Shown piece after piece: positions 1-11,852 of a stretch of DNA of 64,000 bases. Origin of the DNA: Budorcas taxicolor (taxonomy: Eukaryota > Chordata > Mammalia > Artiodactyla > Bovidae); the NCBI RefSeq assembly GCF_023091745.1, contig NC_068920.1:113611622-113675621 (forward strand), written 5' to 3'. How positions within the stretch are numbered: position 1 is the stretch's first letter; each line of letters begins with the position of its first letter. The notes beneath the pieces are model-generated. The model was not told the DNA's origin and did not search any database. It was given only the letters and a program-made list of their open reading frames with translations. A program made the position numbers and the translations under genes.

Positions 1-565
1 CTCATCCTATCACATTACCTTCCCATTCTACATATCAGTTTTCTAATCTTTATATTGGGGTGATAAATTTTTCTTGTATTTTTTTTTTTTTGTCCTTGAG
101 AACATATCTGCCTTTTATATGTATTTATTCTTTTGCATAAACATTTTTCATTTTAAAATAAAACACATATATATATAAACACACAAAACACAAAAGTGAA
201 GGTTAACACTCTGTAAATACATAATCCTCACTTTAAAATGAAGAAAAAGATGAGGAAGAAGATAAAGGAAAAGAAGAAGTATAGAGGGAGAAAGAGCAAA
301 AGAAGCCTTCTCTCTCACCATGGCAAGTCCTTTCCTTTAATCATCTTCTTCTCATTAAAGGTAGCCGCCAAGCAGAATTCTATGCTAATTATTTAATTTA
401 CCTAAGTTGTTTTTATAACTTTATCTCTATTACTATACTAGATGTGAAGAATATTTATTGGGATTTGAATATTGCAGTTATTCTTGGAGGAAAAGGTCAA
501 GTGTATTACTAGGTCTTTTGAATGTGGATGTCAAAGAACAGATAAAGAAATTGAGGCAGTACATC
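1..565. other. AT-rich unique sequence with a purine-rich tract
   Basis: No gene or recognisable repeat seen. A strongly purine-rich (GA-rich) stretch occupies about 241-305 and a short AT/CA simple run lies near 160-190. The region is AT-rich with many stops in all frames. Confidence 0.5.
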
Positions 566-573
566 TGTAAATG

Positions 574-781
574 GACTTCCCTAGTAGCTCAGCTAGTAAA
601 ACATCTGCCTGCAATGCAGGAGACCCTGGTTCAATTTCTAGGTCAGAAAGATCCTTTGGAGAAGGGATATGCTACCCACTCCAGTATTCTTGCCTGGAGT
701 ATCCCATGGACAGAGGGGCTTGGCTGGCTACGGTCCATGGTGTCGCAAAGAGTCAGACATGACTGAGTGACTAAGCACATA
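574..781 (+). mobile_element. Bov-tA SINE
   Basis: Complete Bov-tA: tRNA-Glu-like head with the 'tgcctgcaatgcaggaga' box, then the BovB-derived body ending in the 'tcagacatgactgagtgac' motif. An 8-bp target-site duplication TGTAAATG flanks it at 566-573 and 782-789, so both ends are well defined. A 102-codon ORF across it is SINE sequence and is not a gene. Non-autonomous; known to be mobilised by BovB machinery. Confidence 0.95.
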
Positions 782-789
782 TGTAAATG

Positions 790-1278
790 TGGTTCCAAAA
801 AGTACCTGCCCAAGATGAGGCAAATGGAGGGTACTTTCAGAACATCTCTAGCAACTTTGCCTGTTCTTTCAAGTTCCTAATACTTAGGTCCTCTAGTCTG
901 TCTCTTTATTTGCTACTGGGAAAGGTTCTTATATCATCATTTTCACTTCAGTACAATTATGTATACTATAGGGTGAATTAAAGTTACTATTCTATCTTTT
1001 TAAAATATTTGCATTTCAAATATTTACTATTTTTAATATTTCTACTATTGGAATTTTAGGAATCATTCAGTAAAGAAAAATGACATTTTTAGACCAGATA
1101 GGTTTCCTTGGCAACCCTAATATCATATGACACTGATCTATTTCCATATTACACTTGAAAAATGACATTTTCTTTGATTGATGATAGAGAAATGTCTGCT
1201 CTGGAAATAAGTAGGCTTGAATTTCAGGCCAAGATCTAACCGTATGAACTTGAGGAGCATTTCGATATGTATGTTCTC
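790..1278. other. Unique AT-rich spacer
   Basis: No repeat or coding signal recognised between the first Bov-tA and the BovB 5' end. Confidence 0.4.
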
Positions 1279-1671
1279 AGGGGCGAGAGGAGCTACCCCA
1301 CGTCCGAGGTCGGGGCAGCGTCTGGGAGGAGCTACCCCACACCGCAGAGGTCGGGGAGGCAGCTGAGAGGAACAAACCCCAAGTCCAAGGAACTGTGGCT
1401 GTGTGGGTGCAGGAGGGCTGAGAGGAGCTACTCCATGTTCAAGGTCAGGAGGGGCAATGTGAGGAGATACCCCTCGTCCAAGGTAAGGAGCAGTGGCTGC
1501 ACTTTGCTGGAGCAGCAGTGAAGAGATACCCCACATCCAAGGTAAGAGAAACCTAGGTCTTATGAGAGGCATCAGAGGGCAGACACACAAACCATAATCA
1601 CAGAAAACTAGTCAATCTAATCACACTAGGATCACAGCCTTGTCTAACTCAGTGAAACTAAGCCATGCTGT

Positions 1672-4463
1672 GTGGGACCACCCAAGACCGGTGGGTCATG
1701 GTGGAAAGGTCTGACAGAATGTGGTCCACTGGAGAAGGGCATGGCAAACCACTTCAATATTCTTGCCTTGAAACCCCATGAGCAGTATGAAAAGGCAAAT
1801 GATAGGATACTGAAAGAGGAACTCCCCAGGTCGGTAGGTGCCCAATATGCTACTGAAGATAGGTGGAGAAATAACTCCAGAAAGAATGAAGGGATGGAGC
1901 CAAAGCAAAAACAATACCCAGTTGTGGATGTGACTGGTGACAGAAGCAAGGTCCAATGCTGTAAGGAACAATATTGCATAGGAACCTGGAATGTTAGGTA
2001 CATAAATCAAGGCAAATTGAAAGTAGTCAAACACGAGATGGCAAGAGTGAACGTCAACATTCTAGGAATCAGTGAACTAAAACGGACTGGAATGGGTGAA
2101 TTTAACTCACATGACCATTATATCTACTACTTTGGGCAGGAATCCCTTACAAGAAATGGAGTAGCCATCATGGCCAACAAGAGTCCAAAATGCAGTACTT
2201 GGATGCAGTCTCAAAAACGACAGAATGATCTCTGCTCTTTTCCAAGGCAAACCATTCAGTATAACAGTAAGCCAAGTCTATGCTCCAACCAGTAATGCTG
2301 AAGAATCTGAAGTTGAATGGTTTAATGAAGACCTACAAGGCCTTTTAGAACTAACACCCCAAAAAGATGCCCTTTTCATTATAGGGGACTGGAATGCAAA
2401 AGTAGGAAGCCAAGAAACACCTGGAGTAACTGGCAAATTTGGCCCTGGAATATGGAATGAACCAGGGCAAAGGCTAATAGATTTTTGCCAAGAAAATGCA
2501 CTGGTCATAGCAAACACCCTCTTCCAGCAACACAAGAGAAGACTCTACACATAGACATCACCAGATGGTCAACAGCGAAATCAGATTGATTATATTCTTT
2601 GCAGCCAAAGATGGAGAAGCTCTATACAATCAGCAAAAACAAGACCAGGAGCTGACTGTGGCTCAGATCATGAGCTCCTTATTGCCAAATTCAGACTTAA
2701 ATTGAAGAAAGTAGGGAAAACCACTAGACCATTCAGGTACGACCTAAATCAAATTCCTTATGGTTATACAGTGGAAGTGAGAAATAGATTTAAGGGACTA
2801 GATCTGATACATAGAGTGCCTGAAGAACTATGGATGGAGGTTTCTGACATTATACAGGAGATAGGGATCAAGACCATCCCCATGGAAAAGAAATGCAAAA
2901 AAGCAAAATGGCTGTTTGGAGATTCCTTACAAGTAGCTGTAAAAGAAGAGAAGCAAAAAGCAAAGGAGAAAAGGAAAGATATAAGCATCTGAATGCAGAG
3001 TTCCAAAGAATAGCAAGGAGAGATAAGAAAGCCTTCCTCAGTGATCAATGCAAAGAAATAGAGGAAAACAATAGAATGGGAAAGACTAGAGATCTCTTCA
3101 AGAAAATTAGAGATACCAAGGGAATATTTCATGCAAAGACAGGCTCAATAAAGGACAGAAATGGTATGGACCTAACAGCAGCAGAAGATATTAAGAAGAG
3201 GTGGCAAGAATACACAGAAGAACTGTACAAAAAAGACCTTCACGACCAAGATATTCACGATGGTGTGATCACTCACCTAGAGCCAGATATGCTGGAATGT
3301 GAAGTCTAGTGGGCCTTAGAAAACATCACTACGAACAAAGCCAGTGGAGGTGATGGAATTCCAGTTGAGCTATTTCAAATCCTGAAAGATGATGCTGTGA
3401 AAGTGCTGCACTCAATATGCCAGCAAGTTTGGAAAACTCAGCAGTGGCCACAAGACTCAGTTTTCATTCCAAATCAGTTTTCATTCTAATGAAAACTGGT
3501 CCGGGTCAGTTTCTATTCCAATCTCAAAGAAAGGCAATGCAAAAGAATGCTCAAACGACCACACAATTGCACTCATTTCACAGGTTAATAAAGTAATGCT
3601 CAAAATTTTCTAAGCCAGGCTTCAGAAATACATGAACTGTGAACTTCCAGATGTTCAAGCTGGTTTTAGAAAAGGCAGAGAAACAAGAAATTAAATTGCC
3701 AAAATCTGCTGGATCATCAAAAAAGCAAGAGAGTTCCAGAAAAAAATCTATTTCTGCTTTATTGACTATGCCAAAGCCTTTGACTGTGTGGACCACAATA
3801 AACTGTGGAAAATTCTGAAAAGATGGGAATGCCAGACCACCTGAACTGCCTCTTGAGAAACCTATATGCAGGTCAGGAAGCAACAGTTAGAACTGGACAT
3901 GGAACAACAGACTGGTTCCAAATAGGAAAAGGAGTACGTCAAGGCTGTATATTGTCACCCTGCTTATTTAACTTCTATGCAGAGTACATCATGAGACACG
4001 CTGGACTGGAAGAAACACAAGCTGGAATCAAGATTTCCAGGAGAAATATCAATAACCTCAGATGTGCAGATGACACCACCTTTATGGCAGAAAGTGAAGA
4101 GGAACTAAAAAGCCTCTTGATGAAAGTGAAAGAGGAGAGCGAAAAAGTTGGCTTAAAGCTCAACATTCGGGAAAAGAAAATATAGTATCTGGCCTCATCA
4201 CTTCATGGGAAATAGACGGGGAAACAGTTGAAACAGTGGCTGACTTTATTTTGGGGGGCTCCAAAATCACTGCAGATGGTGACTGTAGCTGTAAAATTAA
4301 AAGACGCTTACTCCTTGGTAGGAAAGTTATGACCAACCTAGATAGCATATTGAAAAGTAAAGACATTACTTTGTCAACCAAGGTTTGTTTAGTCAAGGCC
4401 ATGGTTTTTCCAGTGGTCATGTATAGATGTGAGGGTTGGACTGTGAAGAAAGCTGAGCACTGA
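1672..4463 (+). pseudogene. BovB ORF2 remnant (endonuclease + reverse transcriptase), broken
   Basis: The reading frame is split over several pieces. 1672-2295 carries the N-terminal endonuclease part (TWNV, ISEL motifs). 2225-2554 carries the GDWNAKVG motif and ends at a TAG where other copies have a tryptophan codon. The endonuclease SDH motif is near 2667. A frame change follows near 2940. The frame at 2893-3309 ends at TAG (3307-3309) in place of a lysine codon. 3805-4185 carries the RT palm, where the catalytic box reads CADD (4063-4074) instead of the family's YADD. The two aspartates remain but the aromatic residue is lost. The C-terminal piece (4236-4463) is in a third frame. In an intact element this protein nicks the target and copies the element RNA; here it cannot be made. 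Confidence 0.93.
3458..3498 (+). repeat. Local duplication and perfect 11-bp inverted repeat inside BovB
   Basis: The motif CAGTTTTCATT occurs at 3458-3468 and again at 3475-3485. The second copy is followed after 2 nt by its exact reverse complement (3488-3498), giving an 11-bp stem with a CT loop. Other BovB copies here (for example near 18340) lack this structure, so it arose after this copy's family diverged. Confidence 0.85.
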
Positions 4464-4969
4464 AGAATTGATGCTTTTGAACTGTGGTGTTGAAGACTCT
4501 TGAGAGTCCCTTGGACTGCAGGAAGTTCCAACCAGTCCATTCTAAAGGAGATCAGTCTTGGGTGTTCATTGGAAGGACTAATGCTAAAGCTGAAACTGCA
4601 ATACTTTGGCCACCTCATGCGAAGATTTGACTCATTGGAAAAGACTCTCATGCTGGGAGAGATTGGTGGCATCAGGAGAGGGGACGACAGATGAGGTGGC
4701 TGGATGGCATCACAAACTCAATGGACATGAGTTTGAGTGAACTCTGGGAGTTGGTGATGGACAGGGAGGCCTGGCATGCTGCAATTCATGGGGTATCAAA
4801 GCGTTGAACACGACTGAGCGACTGAACTGAACTGAACTGAAGTGTCACCTCAGTTGTAAGAGCCTGGGAGCTAGTGCTGTAGTTTTCTAGTCCTGTCTTC
4901 AAGGAGCCCTGAGTTACTGAGGCAGACAAATAATCAAATTCCCGGTTTAAGCAGAGTATGATCTGTGAT

Positions 4970-5169
4970 GGGTTTCCCTGGTTTATCAGACAGTAAAGGA
5001 TCTACCTTCAATGCAGGAAACCTGAGTATTATTCCTGAGTTCAGAAGATCCCCTGAAAAGGTAATGTATACCTGATCCAGCATTCTTGCCTGGAGAATTT
5101 CATGGACAGTGGGGGTCCCTACTGTCGCAAACAGCAGGACATGACTGAGTAATTAACTTTTTCACTATC
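4970..5169 (+). mobile_element. Bov-tA SINE, diverged
   Basis: A diverged but complete Bov-tA with head and body. A perfect 12-bp target-site duplication (ATGATCTGTGAT) lies at 4958-4969 and 5170-5181. It inserted just downstream of the BovB copy. Confidence 0.93.
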
Positions 5170-5532
5170 ATGATCTGTGATATGAAAGAAATGCACAAAA
5201 AACACCACAGGGAATCAAAATGAAGTGACTAGAGGGTCAACACTCTAGAAATGGGAAATTAGGTACATGTAATAAAATATAAGAACTTCCAGTTATAAAA
5301 TATATCATCACTAGGGATATAATATACAATGTGATAATGAACTCTGTTGTAAGTTTTATATGAAAGTTGAGAGTAAATCCTAAGAGTTCTTATCATAAGG
5401 AAAAAATATTATCCCTCTAATGTTGTACCTATATGACATGATGAATATTTGTTAAACCTATTTTGATAATCATTTTGTGAATGATGTAAGTCAAATCATT
5501 ATATTATACATTTAAACTTATACAATGCTGTA

Positions 5533-5695
5533 TGATCCTTGGGTCAGGAATATCCCCTGGAGAAGGAAATGGCAACCCACTCCAGGAAATGGCAACCCAC
5601 CCAAATTATTCTTGTCTGAAAAATCCAGAGGAGCCTGGTGGGTTACAGTCCATAGGGTAGCAAAGAATTGGATGCTACTAAACAATTAAGCATGC
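5533..5695 (+). mobile_element. Bov-tA SINE, 5'-truncated, with internal duplication
   Basis: Starts inside the element at the 'gatcc..gggtcagga' box and runs to the 3' end. A 20-bp-period tandem duplication is visible: GGAAATGGCAACCCAC at 5565-5580 and again at 5585-5600. Confidence 0.85.
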
Positions 5696-5699
5696 AAGC

Positions 5700-6502
5700 A
5701 TGTATTCAAATATATCACAATAAAACTGGGAGAAAACAAAGCCACTGGATCCTAACTCAAAGATGAAAGAAGACCTCTCAAGAAAAATTAACTCTAAAGG
5801 ACTGGGAGGAATTAGCCTGTTCAATAAGGGAAGAGAAAGATTCTAGGCAGCAAAAATACTCATGATGAAATAATGCATAACAAATTGTAAGTAGCTGATA
5901 ATGTGGTTTTTATCTGTAAACTGAACATGGAGACTAGTGGTTTCATTCATAAATTGAAGGTACAAAGTACTGGTGGCTGAAGAGAAAAATGTACCTGTTA
6001 CACTAATCTTTGGGTCATGAAAGCAATAGTGAGCTATTGAATAGAGGAGTGAATTAATCAAATTTTCAAATTAAAAAGACTACTTCAATATAACAGTCTG
6101 ATCATTACACTGAGTAAATGTCTTTAAAAAAAGACTATTTCAGCTTCAGTGGAAAAAAAGGACAGGACAAAAGTAGAATCAGAATGGAGGACAAAGGAAA
6201 AATGAAGCAGGCTTGGTAATAACCTTGGAAAGTGAATTTTGTAGAACCAGAGTGATTAACTCCATTTTAGGTAATTAATGTTAATGGTTCTGATTAGAGT
6301 TTTAGTAAATATTTTCTGTTGGAAGGAAGGAATGAGCAAGAAAAGAGGGATGGCAGGCGAGGGTAGAGCAAGGAGAGGGTGGGAGGGAGAACAGAGGAAC
6401 TGTTTAGGTCCCAGGAGTTGAACTATCTAATTAGAGGATGTTAGCATATAGGCAGTACTTGAGGTCATGAAAAAAAACATCATTTAGGTAGTGAATATCA
6501 GA
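5700..6502. other. Unique sequence
   Basis: No gene or family recognised. A purine-rich patch lies at about 6320-6400. Short ORFs only. Confidence 0.4.
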
Positions 6503-6510
6503 CATCCCTT

Positions 6511-6630
6511 CAGTTTCAGTTCAGTTGCTCAGTAGTGTCCGACTCTTTGTGACCCCATGAACAGCAGCACGCCAGGCCTTCCTGTCTATCACCAACTGCC
6601 AGAGTCTACCCAAACCCATGTCCATTGAGT
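6511..6630 (-). mobile_element. BovB 3' end stub
   Basis: Reverse-strand BovB 3' terminus beginning with the ACTGA-type tail (as CAGTTCAGT on the plus strand), severely 5'-truncated. Near-matching flanks CATCCCTT (6503-6510) and CATCCTTT (6631-6638) look like a target-site duplication with one change. Confidence 0.85.
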
Positions 6631-6639
6631 CATCCTTTA

Positions 6640-7090
6640 CTATATGTGAAGGCATCACTGGGGATATTGAAAACCTCTGCGGCACTGTCCTTACTTCTAA
6701 TTTGAAAATATGACTACAGTACTTGAAGTACTGAGTATGAATACCAAAACCTGAGGTATATTATCCTACCCACTTGCTAAGTCCATTGTGTTGCTAATGT
6801 CTAAAGCTCTTACAAGGGTGCCCAAGAGGTATGAATAAAAATGCTGATATTAACAGTGTTTCAATTTCAAAATATTAGGAGAAATAAATCTTGATTATAT
6901 CAATAAGACAATCACAAGCAGTTACATTTTAACAAAATTATCAAGGGATATTCATTAAAATGAATACATTAGCATTACATGTATTAACATGGAAAAATAT
7001 AAAAAATAGTGATAATATGCATAAGTTATCTTGTAAGATGCCAATTTGCAGTATGAAAACATAGAGAACCATGCTATATATTTTATATCG
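6640..7090. other. Unique AT-rich sequence
   Basis: Nothing recognised; no ORF with coding character. Confidence 0.35.
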
Positions 7091-7093
7091 ATG

Positions 7094-7378
7094 TTTGTTG
7101 TAGTTGTTCAGTTGTATCCAATTCTTTGCAACCCCATGGACTGCAACACACCAGGTTTCCCTGTCCTTCACTATCTCCTAGAGTTTGCTCAGACTTATAT
7201 CCATTGAGTCAGGGATGTCATCCAACCATCTCATTGTCTGTCATCTCCTCCTACTGACCTCAGTCTTTCACAAGATTAGGGTCTTTTCCAATGAGTTGGC
7301 TCTTTGCATCATGTGGCCAAAATATTGGAGCTTCAGCTTCAGCATCAATCTTTCCAGTGAATATTCAGAGTTGATATC
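7094..7378 (-). mobile_element. BovB 3' end fragment
   Basis: Antisense BovB 3' end of the class whose tail reads GTTGTTGTT-like on the plus strand, not ACTGA-type. Reads through the 'ccaatgagttggctctttgcatca' region and stops abruptly about 285 bp in, as expected for 5' truncation. Confidence 0.88.
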
Positions 7379-7389
7379 TAACTATACAG

Positions 7390-7812
7390 AAATATCATAA
7401 AAACATGATAGAAATATAAACTCCAAAATAAAAATAGAAATCTTTCTCAACAGAGAGGGAGGAAACATGAAGGGTTTCAATTGTCCTGTAACCTTTTAGT
7501 TTATTTTTATATTGATTTAATATGTTAAAATATTAACATTCAATACTGATAAGCATTATATTGTATTGTTTTGCAGGTTTCAAGTTTTATATATCATGCA
7601 CAATGTATTATTTTCCAACTTACTATATTCACTGACTGCTATATTTTTGAGATTTACCTGTGTAGGAGTCTAATTATTCCCTCTTCTCTCCAGTACTTTT
7701 AAAACACTTCATAAAATACTTTTAAGGGCAAGGGGAGGGATGAATAAAGAAATATACAATAACAAAAAAAGAATGTGAAACTGGAACAAAAATTTGAGAT
7801 TTGTTTTTGAGG
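7390..7812. other. Unique sequence
   Basis: No repeat or coding signal recognised. Confidence 0.35.
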
Positions 7813-7817
7813 CTGTT

Positions 7818-7886
7818 ATGCATGTGTGCTAAGTCATTTCCGTAGTGTCTGATTCTTTGCAACCCAATGAACTGTAGCCTACCAAT
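7818..7886 (-). mobile_element. Bov-tA/BovA 3' fragment
   Basis: Short antisense piece with the 'tgtctgattctttgcaaccc' box, matching the last about 70 bp of the SINE body. Confidence 0.7.
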
Positions 7887-8034
7887 AGCTGGAAAGCCAG
7901 ACAATACTAAGCAATGTGACCACAAGGGCTAAGAGTTTTCCAGGGTGAAAAAACAACAGAAATAGCCTTCAGAAAGAAAAGATAAATAGTATGTGTTGTC
8001 ATGTGCTTATTAGCTTCACACTATTTGTTCTCTG

Positions 8035-8236
8035 GGGCTTCCCCGGTGGCACTAGTAAAGAACCTATCTGCCAATGCAGGAGACTCAGGAGATGCGAGGT
8101 TCGATCTGTGGGTTGGGGAGATACTCTGGAGGAGGACATGGCAACCCATTCTAGCATTCTTTCCTGGAGAATCCCATGTTTAGAGGAGCCTGGTGGGCTA
8201 CAGTCCACAGAGTTGCAAAGAGTTAGCCACAACTGA
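8035..8236 (+). mobile_element. Bov-tA SINE
   Basis: Complete head ('ggcttccccggtggcactag') and body. Flanks TTTGTTCTC (about 8023) and TTTGTTGTC (about 8252) may be a decayed target-site duplication. Confidence 0.9.
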
Positions 8237-8449
8237 ATTGGTCTGTGTTGTTTTTGTTGTCACATCTAGACTGTAAGTTTTCTAGTGCTTTTTCATACTA
8301 AAGGTTTATACCATAGAACCTAAAACAGAATTCAATGCATAAAATAAATTTTAAAAGGAGTGCTTATTGAATCATTGTATTATTTAATAATGTTTTACAT
8401 AAAGCAATTACTTTCCTATTCCTGCAATACACTGAAAGTGCAAAAATAA

Positions 8450-8569
8450 TTTTTTGGGGGCCACACTGTGTAGCATATGGGATCTTAAATCCCTGAACAG
8501 GGATCAAATCCTTGCCCCTTGTGATGAAAGTGTAGAGTCTCAACCACTAGAATCACCAGGGAAGGCCCA
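8450..8569 (-). mobile_element. CHR-type tRNA-Glu SINE fragment
   Basis: On the minus strand it starts 'ccttccctggtgattctag' and continues with a 'gatccctgttcaggga' B-box-like region and 'agatcccatatgct'. This matches the cetartiodactyl CHR-1 type and lacks the BovB-derived body of Bov-tA. Confidence 0.7.
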
Positions 8570-8711
8570 AGAATGGTAAATATTTCCAGAAATAAAGTTG
8601 CAATAAATAATATATTATTTATACCAACAAATAAATTATAAATGGAATAAATGTATAAACCTAAGAACATTTTTTCAAGAGTAATTTTTCCACATTCAAA
8701 TTATAGGTCTT

Positions 8712-8934
8712 CATGCATGTTCTGTCACTTCAGTTATGGCCAATTTTTCGTGACCCCATGGGTGGACAATAATCCACCAGGCTCCTATTTCCACAGGATT
8801 CTCCAGGCAAGAATACTGGAGTGGGTTGCCATGCCCTCCTCCAGGGGATCTTCCTGACTCAGGGAACCAACTGGGACTTCTGCATCTTCTGCATGGCAGG
8901 CAGTTTCTTCACCAGTGAGTCACCAGGGATGCCC
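8712..8934 (-). mobile_element. Bov-tA SINE
   Basis: Full-length antisense Bov-tA with a perfect 9-bp target-site duplication ATAGGTCTT at 8703-8711 and 8935-8943. Confidence 0.94.
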
Positions 8935-8943
8935 ATAGGTCTT

Positions 8944-9540
8944 TATAATTAAGCCAAAGAAAGCATAATTTTCATCAATAATGTTTTTATCTTTTTTTTT
9001 TTAATTTCAACAAGGAAATGGGCCATACACTTTAAAAATTCATTGTAGTGACCAATCAAAAGATGGGACATGTTGATGATGTTGACAAAAGTTAATAACT
9101 TCTTGTAGCAAACCCAGTGCTATACTGAAAAATATATTCCTGATTTGGGAAGCATAGCTGGAATTTTTAAAATACCTTTGCTTTATCCTCTAGTGCCATA
9201 TTTTCTCTTTACTTGAAATCCTGATTTATTGAATAATAACTAGTCCATAGTGGAGCTGCTTTGAATGTCAATTGGAATCTAAAGCTGTCTCTCTCAAGCA
9301 CCTCTTTATGTGTAATCTGGGCTGTAGCTCATCTCTGAGAGTGGAAAAGGGTCATAGAGATCATTCAGATTAGATCCTCACTTGTGCAGGAATACTTGAG
9401 CACCATCTCTGTGATGTCACACGTTACAGAGATATAGTCATGCAACACTTGTTATAACGTTTTCCATGAATGAGAGCTCAATATTTCACACAGAAATATA
9501 TTCCATCATTGAGCAGATCTGTTATAATATTCTTTCTTAT
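8944..9540. other. Unique sequence
   Basis: No element confidently recognised. About 9340-9400 ('gggtcatagagatcattcag') faintly resembles an old mammalian repeat but is too decayed to name. Confidence 0.35.
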
Positions 9541-9757
9541 GTTCCCCAGTGGCTCAGTGGTAAAAAAAAATCTGCCTGCAATGCAGGAGCCTTGGGTTCG
9601 ATCCCTGGGTCAGGAGGATCCCCTGGAGATGGGCATGGCACCTCCCTCCAATATTCCTCTCTGGAGAATCTTGTGATCTGAGGAGCCTGGTGGGACACAG
9701 CCCATAGTGTCGCAAAGAGACAGACACGACTGAAACGACTTAGCACTCACGCATGCG
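9541..9757 (+). mobile_element. Bov-tA SINE
   Basis: Complete copy with an A9 run (9562-9570) inside the tRNA-like head. No target-site duplication identified. Confidence 0.92.
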
Positions 9758-9759
9758 TG

Positions 9760-10283
9760 CTAAGCCATACTTTTTTCCTCTGCATTCTAGGGCTGCCTCT
9801 GAATTTCTTGAGAATATGGTAGAATTTAAATACATGGCTTTGTTCTTCATCCCTATCTACCCATGTTCACTGAATGTGCACACCGCTACACTAGGTCTAC
9901 CATCAAATATTTAAGTCCTCATACATAGCAACTTGGGAAAATGACACATCATATCCTCAGCTTTTCTAGTCTTATTGTCATAGCTCTTCTTATGCTGTCT
10001 TGGGTTCCCTTGCACTCAATCACTCATAATATGACATCTGTCTTCTCATATCACCAATAAGATTTGTAGCAATGACTCACACTACAGTGTAATTCATAAG
10101 GGTTGAAATGCCTATATGGGGAATTGATATTTGATCTGGGAAAGAACTTAAAACAAACAAACAATGACAACAACACAACCCATGGATCTTTATCCAGAGT
10201 TGGCCCTGAATAAAGTGTTTAAGAAATTGGATCAACTAGAGAGTGACAGTGCCCGTGCAGAATCAGCTGAATACCCCTTAACT
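9760..10283. other. Unique sequence
   Basis: Nothing recognised. Confidence 0.35.
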
Positions 10284-10295
10284 AAGACCAAGTAA

Positions 10296-10514
10296 TGGCT
10301 TCCTGGGTGGTGCTAATAGTACAGGACCCACCTACCAGTGCAGGAGATGGCAGAGATGTGGGTTCAATCCCTGGATTATGAAAATCCCCTGGAGGAGGGC
10401 ATGTCAACTCACTCCAGTATTTTTGCCTGAAGAATCCTATAGAAAGAAGAGCCTGGAGGACTACAGTCCATGGGGTCACAAAGAATCAGCCATGACTGAA
10501 GTGACTTAGCATGC
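10296..10514 (+). mobile_element. Bov-tA SINE
   Basis: Complete copy with a perfect 12-bp target-site duplication AAGACCAAGTAA at 10284-10295 and 10515-10526. Confidence 0.95.
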
Positions 10515-10904
10515 AAGACCAAGTAAACAGTGCATTTATCTTAGTTTACACATAACTTCTAAGACACTATTGCCTAAGCACATTGAATAAACTAATGCCT
10601 GTTTTTATTTAGTTATCATTGGGTATGTGATGGGAGGAAGAAAGATATATGCATTGATAACTTGCCCTATCATTGATTTTTACCATTTTGAAAGCCACTG
10701 GACTTTTATTAAGTGATAGCAAGAAAGTGTAAGATAGACTACAACAAACAAAGGTGAAATATGTGAAATAGTTTTAACCTTCATTACTTCATGTATTATA
10801 CAATGTATTGGTCTTTTCTCTGATCAGTTGTCTTATTTATGACATAAGAGTATTAATCATCATTTAACCCTTACAGGTAAATAAAAGTATCTTTGGAAAT
10901 AAGT

Positions 10905-11015
10905 AGAACTGAGTTATAATACTGGTTACTGCAACCATTATCTGAATGACCTTGAGCAAGATACATACTTTCTAAGACGCTATATCTTCCATGAAAATCA
11001 AGAAAATATCATCTC
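10905..11015 (+). mobile_element. MIR SINE fragment
   Basis: Core-like order 'tgaccttgagcaagatac' followed by 'tttctaagac' and 'atcttcca', corresponding to the MIR core. Very old and diverged; interrupted downstream by the BOVA2 insertion. Confidence 0.6.
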
Positions 11016-11097
11016 TACAATGTTTACAGGTACAGGATATTCACAAAATTATCTTGTGTCACATAAGCAATGCCTGTATACAAAGCCTAAAATGTGT

Positions 11098-11372
11098 GGA
11101 AAAGGCAATGGCACCCCACTCCAGTACTCTTGCTTGGAAAATCCCATGGATGGAGGAGCCTGGTAGGCTGCAGTCCGTGGGGTCACTAAGAGTCGGACAC
11201 AACTGAGCGACTTCACTTTCACTTTTCACTTTCATGCATTGGAGAAGAAAATGGCAACCCACTCCAGTGTTTTTGCCTGGAGAATCCCAGGGACGGGGGA
11301 GCCTGGTGGGCTGCTGTCTCTGGGGTCGCACAGAGTCGGACACGACTGAAGTGACTTAGCAGCAGCAGCAAG
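11098..11372 (+). mobile_element. BOVA2 SINE dimer
   Basis: Two BovA units in tandem joined at 'ttcactttcacttttcac', ending in an AGC repeat tail (11358-11371). Flanked by ATGTGT (11092-11097 and 11373-11378). BOVA2 is typical of pecoran ruminants. It looks young, with few differences between units and typical sequence. Confidence 0.93.
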
Positions 11373-11712
11373 ATGTGTATCATCCAAGTCATACCCAATG
11401 GCCTTAAAAAAATAGGTATATACATAATGAGTTGTTTCTCCCAGAGGCATTTACAATTCTGAGATTTTACGACATGAGAATGAGGACTTTCTTTCAAAAT
11501 AAATTTTATCAGAGCCATATTTATAAGAATGTTCTGTGTTTACTCATACATGACAAGCACTTTGTTCATATTTTCATTTTTTCATTATTTTTGCATTTAT
11601 TCAACATGGATTTATTACGTGAAAAGCTATATGATTGAATGTTTGTAGGATACCTAGACAAACAAAAAGTATGGACCTGCTTGCAAGTCTGCAGCACTCT
11701 TATGATAGATAA

Positions 11713-11842
11713 GTAAGTGTTAGTCACTCCAGTCATTTTTGATTTTTTGCGACTCTGTGGACTGTAGCCCGCCAGGTTCTTCTGTCCATGGAATTCTCCA
11801 GGCAAGAATACTGGAGTGGGTTGCCACTTCCTTCTCCAGGAG
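11713..11842 (-). mobile_element. Bov-tA/BovA SINE, 5'-truncated insertion
   Basis: Antisense 3' part only, yet flanked by a perfect 10-bp target-site duplication TGATAGATAA (11703-11712 and 11843-11852). The truncation therefore happened at insertion and is not later decay. Confidence 0.9.
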
Positions 11843-11852
11843 TGATAGATAA

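Larger units (their letters stand above)
1280..4841 (+). mobile_element. BovB LINE (RTE clade), near full length, inactive
   Basis: About 3.56 kb. It keeps the GC-rich 5' untranslated region (about 1280-1560, repeated 'gaggagctacccc'-like units), an endonuclease region (about 1975-2690), a reverse transcriptase region (about 3300-4180) and the 3' end with an ACTGA-repeat tail at 4821-4841. This is the only BovB in the window that retains its 5' end. Several frameshifts, stop codons and a small rearrangement near 3450-3510 make it inactive. No clear target-site duplication was found. A GC-rich 5' UTR is expected for this family and should not be read as a CpG-island promoter of a host gene. 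Confidence 0.95.

Noticed and set aside
574..640. tRNA gene from tRNA-Glu-like sequence
   Set aside because: This is the degenerate tRNA-derived head of Bov-tA, repeated over 20 times in the window; no intact cloverleaf is expected.
1280..1520. CpG-island promoter
   Set aside because: The GC-rich stretch is the BovB 5' UTR and leads into BovB ORF2. No host exon follows.
1672..2295. 207-codon plus-strand ORF as a host gene
   Set aside because: It encodes the BovB endonuclease N-terminal part and is continued in other frames by the rest of BovB ORF2.
11358..11371. Independent (AGC)n microsatellites at 11358, 20861, 27750 and 61380
   Set aside because: They are the built-in tails of BOVA2 and Bov-tA copies and not separate loci.
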